NCBI RefSeq assembly: GCF_001403615.1
Contig: NZ_LN879457.1
Coordinates: 1,524,910 to 1,588,909 of the forward strand
DNA: 64,000 nucleotides
Direction: 5' to 3'
Origin: Desnuesiella massiliensis
GTDB lineage: Bacteria > Bacillota > Clostridia > Clostridiales > Clostridiaceae
Shown here: piece after piece, positions 34,958 through 45,325 of the stretch
How positions within the stretch are numbered: position 1 is the first letter of the stretch
How the letters are laid out: each line of letters starts with the position of its first letter
Notes under the pieces: generated by a model
The model's input: only the letters and a program-made list of their open reading frames with translations
Database searches by the model: none
What the model was told of the DNA's origin: nothing
Translations under genes and position numbers: made by a program

Positions 34958-37900
34958 TTGATTAAATATTTGAATGATGCTCAAAAAAGCATTTATAGCC
35001 TGCAGCAAGCTCACCCTCATAACTGTGCTTTTAATCTATGTGCTTTCTATCCCTTAGATAATGACATTGATATTGACAGCATTCAAAAAATACTCAACAA
35101 ATTACTTTATGAAAATCCATTGTTGAGATTCTATACAGAAGATGGAGTAACCTTTAATGAAATTGAATATAAATATGTTTACTTTGAAACTATAGAATCT
35201 ATGCAACCAATCAATATTCTTTGTGAAAACTTAGTAACTGTTCCCTTCGATTTATGCAAGGGGCCCTTATATAATTTTAAGATAGTTTTAAATAATAATA
35301 AGCCTATATATGTAATTTTGCTATTCCATCACATAATTCTAGATGGTTATAGTATGTCTCTTATTGGTAAGTATATTTATAACTGCTTAGCTCATGAAAA
35401 TTATAGTTTTCAGCCAAGTTCCATACTACATCATAATAAAAAGGACGAAGAGTTTTGGACACACTTAATTCCTACTATCCCTGATACCCCCTATATAAAA
35501 ACCCCTATGATTAATTCCTATAAAGCCAAAAGATTATCAAAAGAATTTAATAGTTATATTATTGATAGCGCAACTAGATTATCTACTAAAACAAAAGCTC
35601 ATATTAGCTCAATCTTCCTAGCCTCCATAGGCCTTTCTATTTATTATCTCACTAGTAATAATAATCTATGCATTGGTTGCTTAACTCATGGTAGGTGGAT
35701 AGAAAATAGAAATAGCCTTGGAGTATATATTAATAAACTCCCTGTAATTCTTGATTATAATACCGATATCAGTTCCTTGAACTATATAAAAGGGGTAAAC
35801 AGCAAATGGAAGCTTAGTTTAAGACATAGCAAGTATAGTTATGAGCAACTTCAAAATGAAGTTAATAAGCTGCGTGGCACTTTTATACCTATTACAGATA
35901 TAGTTTTTTCCTACCATCCAGCATCCTTTGAGTTAACCCCTTTAAAGCTAAGTGCCAAAACAAGCTGGATTTTTAGCGGAGAGCAGCTAAACTCCCTATC
36001 CTTCCATGTAATTGAAAGAAGCAATGAAGACCATACCACTAATTATGATCTGTTAATAGATTATAATACTGAAATGTATGATAGTTATGAAATAGAAGAA
36101 TTATATGCCACTATAGTTCAAGTTATTAAGGAAATAGACTGTAATAATCCTGATACTTTACTTCATGATTTAGATTATCTAGGAAAAGTTAGATATGATA
36201 ACCTTGTAAATATAAGTAGAGGCCAACCTATTCCTTTAAACAAGCCTTTGAACTTTATAGAATGGTTTAATAGCATTGTGAAGCTATATCCTGATAAAAT
36301 TGCTTTAATATATAAAGATAGACAATATAGCTACAGGGAATTAGAAAATTTAAGTTCTATTGTAGCAAGTAATCTTAAAAATTTAGAAATAGTTAAAGGG
36401 CATATAATCCCTATTCTATTTACCAGAGGAGAAGAAGCCATAATTTCTATACTAGCTATATTAAAGCTAGGAGCTACTTTTCTTCCTCTAGATGAAAAGA
36501 CACCTATTATAAGTTTATCTGCTATTCTAGAAGAAGTTAAAGCTCAATATCTAATCACAAATACAAATGTTACTCTAGAAAATTGGCAAGGTAGAGCACT
36601 GTATTATGAAACTCTAATCCACAATTGCATGGATTATGATTCCACATTATGCACTGATTTAACTGGGGATGATTTAGCTTACATTATATATACCTCTGGA
36701 TCCACAGGCAAAGCTAAGGGTGTTATGATAAGCCATAAACAATGGTGCTCCATGGCTCATAGCTGGGGCAAAGTTTATAGTTTAAATAATGATGATGTGG
36801 TTCTTCAAGTGGCTCCCTTTTCCTTCGATGTATTTGTAAGCGACATAGCTAAAGCCTTTTTATATGGTGGAACCTTGGCTGTTGCCTCTAGTGATCACAA
36901 GCTTTCTCCTAAGCTATTATATAACTATGCCCTAAAGTGCAGGGTAACTATTATAGACACTCTGCCAGACATTATATACGCAGTAGCAAAAATTGCATTT
37001 AGGAGCAATAGCTTTGGTTCTATAAGATTATTAATCTTAGGAGCAAAGCCCCCTATAAAGTCTGAGTTTGAGGAGTTGTCAACAAAGCTTAAAGATAAAA
37101 TACTGATATATAACAGCTATGGAGTAACAGAAGCTTGTGTGGATAGCTGTATATATTTAGGAAAAAATATAAAAGAAGGTCCTATTCCTATAGGCAAGCC
37201 TCTTCCCAATGTAAATTGTTATGTCTTTGGAAAATATGGTTTAATCCCTAAGGGCTATGCAGGTATGCTATATATAGGCGGCGTAGGGGTATCCTTAGGG
37301 TATATTCATGACTCTAATAGTAAATTTATAGCTCACAAGGATTTTGGATACTTATATAACACAGGAGACATGGTTAAATGGAATAATGAAGAAGAGTTGG
37401 TGTGGCTAGGTCGCTATGATAATGAAGTTAAAATTTCTGGCGTCAGAGTGAATCTAAACCTCATAGAGGAAGCCATTCTTAGCTTACCTTATATAGAAGA
37501 GGCCGTAGTTACAATAAACGACCTAAATACAAAATCGGAGTTAATCGGTTATTATGTATCAACACAAGACATACATCCTATACAGTTAAGAGAAGACTTA
37601 AAGAGTATATTGCCCTATTATATGATACCAAGGCATATTATAAAGGTAGCTGATATTCCTAGGGGAGCTAACGAAAAAGCTGACATAGCATTGCTAAGAA
37701 AAATTTATACCATACAAGCACAAACTAATAGTATTTCCTTGGAAAATGCTGGTGTAGCAGCAACAATAATAAAGGAGCTTGAAAATTTAGGTCTTGATAA
37801 TATTAGCTTGAATGAAGATATTTTTAGCCAGGGTTTAGATTCCTTAATGCTCTTTTCTCTTATTTCTAACTTAGAAGACTCTGGTATAGTTATAAACCCT

Positions 37901-39028
37901 GAAGATCTGTTTACTTATCCTACTATTAATAAGCTTAGCAGCTATATAGCTTCCCTTAAGGATACTAAAGCTATAGTAGCAACTGACTTTGCCCCTAATA
38001 GAAATCTTAAACTACATGATAATATAATAGAAGATACCCCTAGAGATATTAGTATCATACTTCTCACAGGTGCTACAGGCTTCCTTGGCATAAATTTGCT
38101 TCATAGCCTATTACATTCAACAGATTCCACAATATACTGCATTCTGAGAGATACGTCTATAGATGAGGGCTTTAACCGCTTAGAGAAAATATATAGATGC
38201 CATCATAACGAATCTCTTAAGTGCTATAGATATAGGATTCATATTGTCCTAGGGGACTTAAGTGTTCCTGATTTAAATATATCTAAGAACTATCAGGAAA
38301 AACTTCTAAACATAATCAGCTGCGTAATTCACTGTGGCGCTTATACCAAGTATTATGGCGATCCTTCCTTGATAAATAGAATAAATGTAGATAGTAACCG
38401 TAGTCTAGCCAGGCTTTGTTCTATACATAACATTCCTATATATTATATCTCTACATTAAGTACGGGACTAAATTTAAAAGAGGGCATAAACCAGTATGTC
38501 CACAGCAAAAGGGCTGCTGAAGATATTATCTCCGGGGCTAGTCCTCATAATATGATAATAAGATTAGGAAACCTTATTCCAAGAGAAAAGAGTAAATTTA
38601 TTGGGAATCCCCTTGATAATGCAATGTATCAAAGAATTAAATATATCTGTAGTATAGGTTTTGTTCCAAAAGAACTTCTTAATCTTTGTATAGACTGGAC
38701 CTTTGTAGACTACGCAGCTGCATCTGTTGTTAACGCTATAAGAACCGAGAGTAAAAATGCATTAATAGAAATTGTTCAATATGGCGGCCTAACCCTTGAG
38801 AAGCTTATGAATATACTTAATGATATAAGTTATAATATATCTGAAATGCCAATGAAGCTTTGGTTAAATAACTTTAGCTCAGGTATTGGCGCTCTAATGA
38901 ATTATGAGCTTCAAAAGTATTTGATTGAAGGAAATATTCAATACAGCCATGAACTAAAGAAAAATTATATGTTCACTGAACCTTTAAATTTACAAGAGAT
39001 TAAAGAAGCACTTAAAAAGCTTTTATAA
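34958..39028 (+). CDS. single-module NRPS: condensation-adenylation-carrier-thioester reductase
   Basis: A 1356-residue nonribosomal peptide synthetase. Condensation domain: active site HHIILDG near residue 124. Adenylation domain: A3 YTSGSTGKAKG near 578, A5 YNSYGVTEA, A7 YNTGDMVKW, A8 GRYDNEVKISGVRV, A10 NEKAD. Carrier: QGLDSLML, Ser near 962. Reductase: NAD(P)H site TGATGFLG near 1036, YVHSK near 1180. My hand-aligned specificity code is DVSDIGSVDK, close to the ornithine code DVGEIGSIDK and the lysine code DAQDIGVVDK. It likely acylates or couples a basic amino acid and releases an aldehyde or alcohol. I start at TTG 34958 (GGAG eight bases upstream) rather than the in-frame TTG at 34898. 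Confidence 0.9.
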   Translation: MIKYLNDAQKSIYSLQQAHPHNCAFNLCAFYPLDNDIDIDSIQKILNKLLYENPLLRFYTEDGVTFNEIEYKYVYFETIESMQPINILCENLVTVPFDLCKGPLYNFKIVLNNNKPIYVILLFHHIILDGYSMSLIGKYIYNCLAHENYSFQPSSILHHNKKDEEFWTHLIPTIPDTPYIKTPMINSYKAKRLSKEFNSYIIDSATRLSTKTKAHISSIFLASIGLSIYYLTSNNNLCIGCLTHGRWIENRNSLGVYINKLPVILDYNTDISSLNYIKGVNSKWKLSLRHSKYSYEQLQNEVNKLRGTFIPITDIVFSYHPASFELTPLKLSAKTSWIFSGEQLNSLSFHVIERSNEDHTTNYDLLIDYNTEMYDSYEIEELYATIVQVIKEIDCNNPDTLLHDLDYLGKVRYDNLVNISRGQPIPLNKPLNFIEWFNSIVKLYPDKIALIYKDRQYSYRELENLSSIVASNLKNLEIVKGHIIPILFTRGEEAIISILAILKLGATFLPLDEKTPIISLSAILEEVKAQYLITNTNVTLENWQGRALYYETLIHNCMDYDSTLCTDLTGDDLAYIIYTSGSTGKAKGVMISHKQWCSMAHSWGKVYSLNNDDVVLQVAPFSFDVFVSDIAKAFLYGGTLAVASSDHKLSPKLLYNYALKCRVTIIDTLPDIIYAVAKIAFRSNSFGSIRLLILGAKPPIKSEFEELSTKLKDKILIYNSYGVTEACVDSCIYLGKNIKEGPIPIGKPLPNVNCYVFGKYGLIPKGYAGMLYIGGVGVSLGYIHDSNSKFIAHKDFGYLYNTGDMVKWNNEEELVWLGRYDNEVKISGVRVNLNLIEEAILSLPYIEEAVVTINDLNTKSELIGYYVSTQDIHPIQLREDLKSILPYYMIPRHIIKVADIPRGANEKADIALLRKIYTIQAQTNSISLENAGVAATIIKELENLGLDNISLNEDIFSQGLDSLMLFSLISNLEDSGIVINPEDLFTYPTINKLSSYIASLKDTKAIVATDFAPNRNLKLHDNIIEDTPRDISIILLTGATGFLGINLLHSLLHSTDSTIYCILRDTSIDEGFNRLEKIYRCHHNESLKCYRYRIHIVLGDLSVPDLNISKNYQEKLLNIISCVIHCGAYTKYYGDPSLINRINVDSNRSLARLCSIHNIPIYYISTLSTGLNLKEGINQYVHSKRAAEDIISGASPHNMIIRLGNLIPREKSKFIGNPLDNAMYQRIKYICSIGFVPKELLNLCIDWTFVDYAAASVVNAIRTESKNALIEIVQYGGLTLEKLMNILNDISYNISEMPMKLWLNNFSSGIGALMNYELQKYLIEGNIQYSHELKKNYMFTEPLNLQEIKEALKKLL

Positions 39029-39058
39029 TTAAAATTGACTAATTAATGATAAAACTCA

Positions 39059-39087
39059 AAGCCTGTATTTAATTTCTATACAGGCTT
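39059..39087 (+). terminator. terminator of the NRPS gene
   Basis: A perfect 10-base stem (AAGCCTGTAT at 39059-39068 with its complement at 39078-39087) shortly after the NRPS stop, followed by a T-rich stretch. It implies that the MATE gene at 39272 has its own promoter. Confidence 0.75.
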
Positions 39088-39271
39088 AATTACTTTTTGT
39101 GAAATTTTAGTTATGATCTCCTACCATATATCTGAATATTTGTATATATTATTATAATTCATATACTATTTGTAATTTTATTAGAAATAGTGTAAAGTAA
39201 GCTTTGTAAACGGGCTGTTTAAATCAGCCGCTTTTATTATAACATTTATTTTATGTTAAGGAGAGATACAA

Positions 39272-40651
39272 ATGAAAAATAAGCAATTAGAAGAGGATAG
39301 CATTTTAAGCCTGCTTCTAAAATTTTCATTACCTGCTATTGTGGGTATGTTGGTTCAATCTACCTATAATATTGTAGATAGAATTTTTATAGGTAGATAT
39401 TTAGGTGCTATTGCATTATCTGGAGTAGGTGTAGCCTATCCCGTTATGACTATCACCAATGCCTTTGGTATGTTTGTTAGTATGGGTACTGCTGCTCGTA
39501 TATCAATAGCTCTGGGAAAAGGAGACAAAGCTAAAGCTGAGAAAATTCTTGGCAACGCTTTTATTTTAGTGCTTTTTTTTGCTTTTATTCTTACTATTTT
39601 AGGACTCATATTTATTAATCCAATATTAATAGCCTTTGGCGGAAATGAAGTTACCCTTCCTTATGCAAAGGATTATCTGCACATTATCCTAGTAGGTACC
39701 ATAGTGCAAAATTTAAGTATAGGCTTGAACCGTTCAATTGCCGCAGAAGGCAATCCAAAGCTTTCTATGTATACCATGCTTATTGGTGCGGTGGTAAATA
39801 CTATATTAGATCCTATATTTATATTCTATTTTAATATGGGTGTTAAAGGGGCAGCCTATGCTACTGTTATATCTCAGATAATAAGTACTATTTGGGTTCT
39901 ATATCACTTTACAAGTTCCAGAAGTATTGTGAAGCTTAAGCCATCCAATATAAGAGTAAATATTAAAATAGTTTTAAGTATACTTTCCATTGGAATGTCT
40001 CCCTTTGCAATGAATATTGCTGCAAGCGTAGTTCAATTACTATATAATGTAAACTTATCTCAATATGGCGATTATACGTACATAGCTGCTTACAGCATCA
40101 TTAATAGCATAATACTAATATTTATCACTCCCATATTCGGCATAAATCAAGGTGCGCAGCCAATCATAGGATACAACTATGGTGCTAAAAATTATGATAG
40201 AGTAAAGAAAGCTATAACCTTATCTTCTTTAGGCGCTACATTGCTTATGGTATTGGCTTTTTGTATAATTCAACTTTTCCCTCAGCAAATAATTCATATA
40301 TTTGATAAGGACAACGAAAGTCTGCTCCAAATAACTACCGAGGGAATTAGGTTGGTAACCTTAACGCTTCCTATAATAGGCATCCAAATGACTATTTCAA
40401 ACACCTTTCAAGCTATGGGGAAAGCATGGGTTTCCATGTTTCTTGCGCTTTTAAGACAAGTTATAATACTAATACCTTTGATTATATTTCTTCCTAAATG
40501 GTATGGAGTAAAGGGAATTTGGTTAAGCACTCCAATTTCAGATGCGGCGGCTGCTCTGATAACAGCATATTATATGATTAACTTATATAAAGACTTAAGA
40601 AAAAAAGATATAACTAAAAATTTAAAAGCTACTGAACTACAAGTTGGGTAA
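39272..40651 (+). CDS. MATE family efflux transporter
   Basis: A 459-residue membrane protein with twelve helices in two related halves. MATE hallmarks are SILSLLLKFSLPAIVGMLVQSTYNIVDRIFIGRYLG at the start, and GINQGAQPIIGYNYGAKNYDRVKKA in the middle. It exports cationic compounds with Na+ or H+. AAGGAGAG precedes ATG at 39272. It follows the NRPS on the same strand, so it may export the NRPS product, although a terminator separates them and MATE genes are common in clostridia. Confidence 0.92.
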   Translation: MKNKQLEEDSILSLLLKFSLPAIVGMLVQSTYNIVDRIFIGRYLGAIALSGVGVAYPVMTITNAFGMFVSMGTAARISIALGKGDKAKAEKILGNAFILVLFFAFILTILGLIFINPILIAFGGNEVTLPYAKDYLHIILVGTIVQNLSIGLNRSIAAEGNPKLSMYTMLIGAVVNTILDPIFIFYFNMGVKGAAYATVISQIISTIWVLYHFTSSRSIVKLKPSNIRVNIKIVLSILSIGMSPFAMNIAASVVQLLYNVNLSQYGDYTYIAAYSIINSIILIFITPIFGINQGAQPIIGYNYGAKNYDRVKKAITLSSLGATLLMVLAFCIIQLFPQQIIHIFDKDNESLLQITTEGIRLVTLTLPIIGIQMTISNTFQAMGKAWVSMFLALLRQVIILIPLIIFLPKWYGVKGIWLSTPISDAAAALITAYYMINLYKDLRKKDITKNLKATELQVG

Positions 40652-40668
40652 TAAACAAGCTATGATAT

Positions 40669-40699
40669 AAGGCATCCTTTTATTAAAATAGGATGCCTT
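40669..40699. terminator. bidirectional intrinsic terminator
   Basis: A perfect 10-base stem (AAGGCATCCT with its complement) between the convergent MATE gene and the Gfo/Idh/MocA oxidoreductase gene. Confidence 0.8.
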
Positions 40700-40715
40700 C
40701 AACATTTATATTTTA

Positions 40716-41720
40716 TTAGTTCTCTTTATTATCTGCTGGGAAAACTAAGCCTATCTGTTTTCTTACCTCATCCATGATCTCCATTACCCACTGAGAAATT
40801 TGGAGAGAGTTATAACTAGAATCCGTATCATCTTCCTTTATTAAGGCTATAAACTTTTCTATTTCATAGCACATATCCTCTTCAATATGAGCTTGAGACA
40901 AATCTTCTTCTCTTCCATCTCTAAATATTATCTTTGCTTTTTCAAATTTATTGATTTTCTCAATTATTATGTTTCCATCTTCTCCTTGTATTTCAGAAGA
41001 TAAATTTGAATTGGTTATCTTTGAATATATAGCTATTCCATCCATGTCCTCATATTTAAACAATATGCTTCCTTCTCCATCCACCCCAGAGGCAAGCATT
41101 ATGGCATTTGCTTTTATTTCCTTTGGTTTGCCAAATAAATTTACCATAGGATGAATACAATAAACCCCTATATCCATTAAAGCACCATTAGATAACTCAG
41201 GCTTAAAAGCGTTTAAAATTACGCCTTCTTTATATTTATCGTATCTTGAAGAATATTGACAATAACATCCAAAGTATCTTCTCACCTTACCTATTCTATG
41301 TAAATTTTCTTTAACTGCTTTGAAGGTAGGAGTCTCTTCCGTCTTCATAGCTTCCATCAAAATAACATTATTCTTTTTAGCGGTTTCTATCATTTTTTGA
41401 ACCTCTTTTACATTGGAAGCAAAAGCCTTTTCACATAACACGTGTTTTTTATGGTTTAAGAATAAAATTGTCTGCTCCGCATGAAGAGCATTAGGAGATG
41501 CAATATAAACTGCATCAATGACATCACTTTTAGCCATCTCCTCTAAATCTGTAAAAATATTCTTTACATTATATTTCTCTGCAAAAGCTTTTCCTTTTTC
41601 TTCACTTCTTGAATAAACTGCTGTTAAAACAAACTCCTTCACATTAGCAGCACCTTGCAAAAACCATTGTGTAATATTATTTGTTCCTATAACACCAAAT
41701 CTTATAACTCTATCATTCAT
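40716..41720 (-). CDS. Gfo/Idh/MocA family oxidoreductase
   Basis: A 334-residue NAD(P)-dependent dehydrogenase. The Rossmann start is RFGVIGTNNITQWFLQGA, with AVYSRSEEKGKAFAEKY after it; DAVYIASPNALHAEQTILFLNHKKHVLCEKAFA carries the EK-P-like motif with its catalytic Lys. The C-terminal substrate domain contains GALMDIGVYCIHPMVNLFG. Substrates in this family are mostly sugars or inositols; none can be chosen here. It is a single gene. Confidence 0.9.
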   Translation of the reverse strand: MNDRVIRFGVIGTNNITQWFLQGAANVKEFVLTAVYSRSEEKGKAFAEKYNVKNIFTDLEEMAKSDVIDAVYIASPNALHAEQTILFLNHKKHVLCEKAFASNVKEVQKMIETAKKNNVILMEAMKTEETPTFKAVKENLHRIGKVRRYFGCYCQYSSRYDKYKEGVILNAFKPELSNGALMDIGVYCIHPMVNLFGKPKEIKANAIMLASGVDGEGSILFKYEDMDGIAIYSKITNSNLSSEIQGEDGNIIIEKINKFEKAKIIFRDGREEDLSQAHIEEDMCYEIEKFIALIKEDDTDSSYNSLQISQWVMEIMDEVRKQIGLVFPADNKEN

Positions 41721-41949
41721 TTCAGTTTTTCTCCTTTAATACATATATTTAGTTTTACTATGATTTTTGTACTATAAAAAAATTGTATAGTAATTTATAG
41801 ATAATTACCATAGAAATTTAACTATAAATATATATCTATCTTTCATTTTATGTACAAAAAATATATTCAAAATACAAATAAAGGTATATACTACAAATTA
41901 AGAAAACTCTATTTTGTGAAGATACCTTAAGTAAAGGAGCTGGATTTGA

Positions 41950-42762
41950 ATGAATAAGATTATAGGTATAGATATAGGCGGAAGCACTACAAAGGTGGTG
42001 GGTATTTACAATAATGAAATATTTAGTCCCTTATTAGTAAAAGCAGATGATCCTTTAGCTTCTGTATACGGAGCCTTAGGGAAATTTTTAAATATGAATA
42101 ATCTCACTCTTCCTAACATAGAGAGAATAATGCTTACTGGTGTAGGTTCCTCCCATCTAAAGGATTTAATCCATGGCATTCCTGCCATTAAGGTAGATGA
42201 GTTTAAAGCTATAGGTCTGGGTGGACTTTATCTTAGCGGCTTAAAGGAAGCTATTGTTGTAAGCATGGGAACTGGTACTGCCATAGTGAAAGCTAGCGGA
42301 AATGATGTGGTTCATATAGGAGGTACAGGCATTGGAGGTGGAACACTGCTAGGTTTGTCTTATAAAATGCTAAATATCCGTAACTTCAACGACCTAGTTA
42401 CCATTGCTGAACAAGGCAATCTTAGCAATGTAGATTTAACCATAGGTGATGTACATACAAACAATATAGAAGGCTTTCTACCTGAAACTACTATGGCGAA
42501 CTTTGGAAAACTCAATGACCTAGCTTCAAAAGAGGATATAGCCTTGGGCATAATAAATCTTGTGCTTCAATCTATAGGAATGCTAGCGGTATTTGCTACT
42601 AATATTTGCTCAATAAAAGATATAGTTCTTACAGGAAATTTATCAAAAATACCTCAAGCTAGAAGTATTTTTAATCTATTTGAAACCATGTTCCCTGTAA
42701 AATTCCATATACCTAATCATTCAGAATTTGTAACAGCTATTGGTGCTGCTATAACAAAATAA
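41950..42762 (+). CDS. coaW: type II pantothenate kinase
   Basis: A 270-residue ASKHA-fold kinase that phosphorylates pantothenate, the first step to coenzyme A. Motifs: phosphate-1 loop GIDIGGSTTKVVGI, VGSSHLKDL, SMGTGTAIV, HIGGTGIGGGTLLGLS and the C-terminal SEFVTAIGAA. Length and motifs match the CoaW-type enzymes of Staphylococcus, which resist CoA feedback, rather than CoaA or CoaX. AAAGGAGCTGG precedes ATG at 41950. It is monocistronic. Confidence 0.88.
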   Translation: MNKIIGIDIGGSTTKVVGIYNNEIFSPLLVKADDPLASVYGALGKFLNMNNLTLPNIERIMLTGVGSSHLKDLIHGIPAIKVDEFKAIGLGGLYLSGLKEAIVVSMGTGTAIVKASGNDVVHIGGTGIGGGTLLGLSYKMLNIRNFNDLVTIAEQGNLSNVDLTIGDVHTNNIEGFLPETTMANFGKLNDLASKEDIALGIINLVLQSIGMLAVFATNICSIKDIVLTGNLSKIPQARSIFNLFETMFPVKFHIPNHSEFVTAIGAAITK

Positions 42763-42776
42763 TTATTTAAAAATTG

Positions 42777-42803
42777 TAGAGCAGCTCCATTGGAACTGCT
42801 CTA
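42777..42803. terminator. bidirectional terminator
   Basis: TAGAGCAG (42777-42784) pairs with CTGCTCTA (42796-42803) and further inner pairs extend it. It lies between the convergent ends of coaW and valS; T-rich sequence follows on the plus side. Confidence 0.7.
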
Positions 42804-42819
42804 TTCTATCTTTTTAGCT

Positions 42820-45219
42820 CTATATAATTTCAATACCATAGTCTTTGCTTATATTAATCTTAATATTATCAGCCCAAGTACAAGCCTTGATATCCTTTAA
42901 AGTCTTTTCTAAATAGCGATTTTGATTTTCTGGTATATTTATAATGATGCTATCTAAGCTCTCTTTTAGTGAAAGATTTTTTTCTGATTTATATTTTCTC
43001 ACCTCTCCTACCATATCTTTAATGGTTTCTCCAAAACATAAGATATCTTCATCCTCACATTGATGTTTTGCACTCCATTGCAGCATATGGATGGATTCTA
43101 GCTTCTCAAAGGTTATAAAATATGATTGATAGATCTCTTCTGTAATATGAGGTACATATATTGCATATAGCTTTAAAAGCTCTAAAAGTACATTATACAA
43201 AGTACATTGAGCTGACAGCCTTTCTTTAACTCCATGTATTTCTGGTTTGTACAGTCTATCCTTTACTATTTCAACATAATTATCACAGAAATCATTCCAA
43301 AAGAAATCATCTATCTCATGTTTTGCAAGACCTACTTCGTACCGGTTTAAATATTCTATTGCTTTAGCTTCTACCACTCTCAATTTTTCAAGTATCCATT
43401 TATCAATGGGCATAATTTCTTTTATTTCTTCTCCTTTATAATCCTGAAGCTGCATTATACAAAAGCTTGAGGCATTCCAAAGCTTTGTTAAAAACCTTTT
43501 TGACGTTCTTAGTTCATCTTCAGAAAACATAGTGTCCGTTCCAAGCTTTGCGGAGGCTGCCCAGTATCTTATAGCATCTGCTGAATATTTTTCTACCAAT
43601 GTCTTAGGAGATAAGGATGAGTTATTCTTTGACTTGCTTATTTTTTCTCCCTTCTTAGCTAAAACAAATCCACATACCATAATATCTTTCCAAGGGATAG
43701 TTCCTGTATGAAATAAACTTCTTACAATTGTATAAAAAGCCCAGGTCCTTATAATCTCATGAGCTTGCGTTCTCATACTCATAGGAAGGATTTTCTTACA
43801 CATATCCTCTTCAGTACCCCATTTCCCATTTATTAAGGGAGTTAAAGAGGAGGTTGCCCAGGTATCAAGCACAGCTGTTTCTGGAGTAAATTTTATACTA
43901 CCGCAGCTGCAGCTTAATGAAGGCTTCTTCTCCATAGGATTTATGGGTAGCTCCTCCTCTTTAGCCAATATGGTACTTCCACATTCATCGCAGTACCAAA
44001 CAGGAAAAGGTATTCCAAAATATCTCTGCCTTGATATGCACCAATCCCATTTAAGATTCTCTACCCAGGTTTTATATCGATTTTTCATTGAGGCTGGATA
44101 CCAGTTTATTTCGTCTGCAGCTTTTAAATATTGCTCCCTATTACTCAATATATCAAAATACCATTGCTTAGAGGGCATTATTTCTACTGCCTTTCCACAC
44201 CTTTCATGAACAGAAACCGTATGAGTTATTACTTCACTTTTTCTTAATAAATTACTTTCTTTTAAAAGTTCTATTATCTTTTCCCTTGCATTTAAAACCT
44301 TTAAATCTCCTATTAATGGAACCTGAGAGGCTATTTTACCATTAGCTTCAATAACTTTCCTATAAGGAAGCTTATGCTTCTCATACCACTCAACATCTGT
44401 TGTATCTCCAAAGGTTGCACACATTACAACCCCTGTGCCCTTGTCTAAGCTTACCTTTTCATCTGATAATATTGGTATTTCATAGTTATACAAAGGAACT
44501 AAGGCCTTCTTCCCTATATACCTTAAATATCTGCTATCCTCTGGGTTTATAAATAGACATACACATCCATAAAGTAGCTCTGGTCTTGTTGTAGCAACCA
44601 GCAATTCTTCCCCCTCTACTAAAAATGGCACATAATTAAAAGTCGTCTCTTTATCTATAGTTTCAAGCTTAGCCTGAGCTATAGAGGTTTGGCAGGTGGT
44701 GCACCATAAAACCGGCGATTCTTTTATATAAGCTTTATCAGCCTTTGCCATTTCTATAAAGGATTTTTGAGATACTTTTTCTATCCTTGAATTTATCGTT
44801 TCATATTGAAGCTCCCAATCTACGCTAAAACCCATAGATAGCCAAAGTTCTCTAAATTCATCTTCATATCCCTTGGTTATAGATAGACATCTCTCAATAA
44901 ATTCCTCCCTTGGCATATCTACTGCTCTTATATTCTCTTCCTTTTCTACAAGTCTTTCTGTTGGTAATCCATTATCATCAAAGCCGAAGGGATAGAATAC
45001 ATTTTTCCCCTGCATCCTTTGAAACCTTGCTATCATTTCCGCTTGAGTATAAGAGAATATATGTCCTATATGAAGACTTCCACTTACTGTAGGCGGTGGT
45101 GTATCTATAGAAAAGGTTTCTTTTTCACTTTTAAAATCATATTTATATATATTTAAGTCTCTCCAATGCAGCTGCCATTTTTTTTCTGATTCTATTGGGT
45201 TATATTTTCTATTTAGCAT
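42820..45219 (-). CDS. valS: valine--tRNA ligase
   Basis: A class I aminoacyl-tRNA synthetase of 799 residues. It has PPPTVSGSLHIGHIFSYTQ with the HIGH motif, YPFGFDDNGLPTERLVEK, an editing domain with ATTRPELL, a zinc-type CDECGS...CSCGS insert, and the KMSKS equivalent GEKISKSKNNSS near residue 525. It is shorter than common clostridial ValS (about 880) and lacks the long C-terminal coiled coil; the composition resembles the short archaeal-like form. AGGAGG precedes ATG at 45219. A T-box leader upstream supports the valine assignment. Confidence 0.92.
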   Translation of the reverse strand: MLNRKYNPIESEKKWQLHWRDLNIYKYDFKSEKETFSIDTPPPTVSGSLHIGHIFSYTQAEMIARFQRMQGKNVFYPFGFDDNGLPTERLVEKEENIRAVDMPREEFIERCLSITKGYEDEFRELWLSMGFSVDWELQYETINSRIEKVSQKSFIEMAKADKAYIKESPVLWCTTCQTSIAQAKLETIDKETTFNYVPFLVEGEELLVATTRPELLYGCVCLFINPEDSRYLRYIGKKALVPLYNYEIPILSDEKVSLDKGTGVVMCATFGDTTDVEWYEKHKLPYRKVIEANGKIASQVPLIGDLKVLNAREKIIELLKESNLLRKSEVITHTVSVHERCGKAVEIMPSKQWYFDILSNREQYLKAADEINWYPASMKNRYKTWVENLKWDWCISRQRYFGIPFPVWYCDECGSTILAKEEELPINPMEKKPSLSCSCGSIKFTPETAVLDTWATSSLTPLINGKWGTEEDMCKKILPMSMRTQAHEIIRTWAFYTIVRSLFHTGTIPWKDIMVCGFVLAKKGEKISKSKNNSSLSPKTLVEKYSADAIRYWAASAKLGTDTMFSEDELRTSKRFLTKLWNASSFCIMQLQDYKGEEIKEIMPIDKWILEKLRVVEAKAIEYLNRYEVGLAKHEIDDFFWNDFCDNYVEIVKDRLYKPEIHGVKERLSAQCTLYNVLLELLKLYAIYVPHITEEIYQSYFITFEKLESIHMLQWSAKHQCEDEDILCFGETIKDMVGEVRKYKSEKNLSLKESLDSIIINIPENQNRYLEKTLKDIKACTWADNIKINISKDYGIEII

Positions 45220-45325
45220 AATTTATACCTCCTAATAATAAAATTAATATCTATTTCCATACCTTGGCGCCCTGGTTGCAAATAAAATATTCTTTAACAG
45301 TGTTATATAAATATTTATTATAAAT

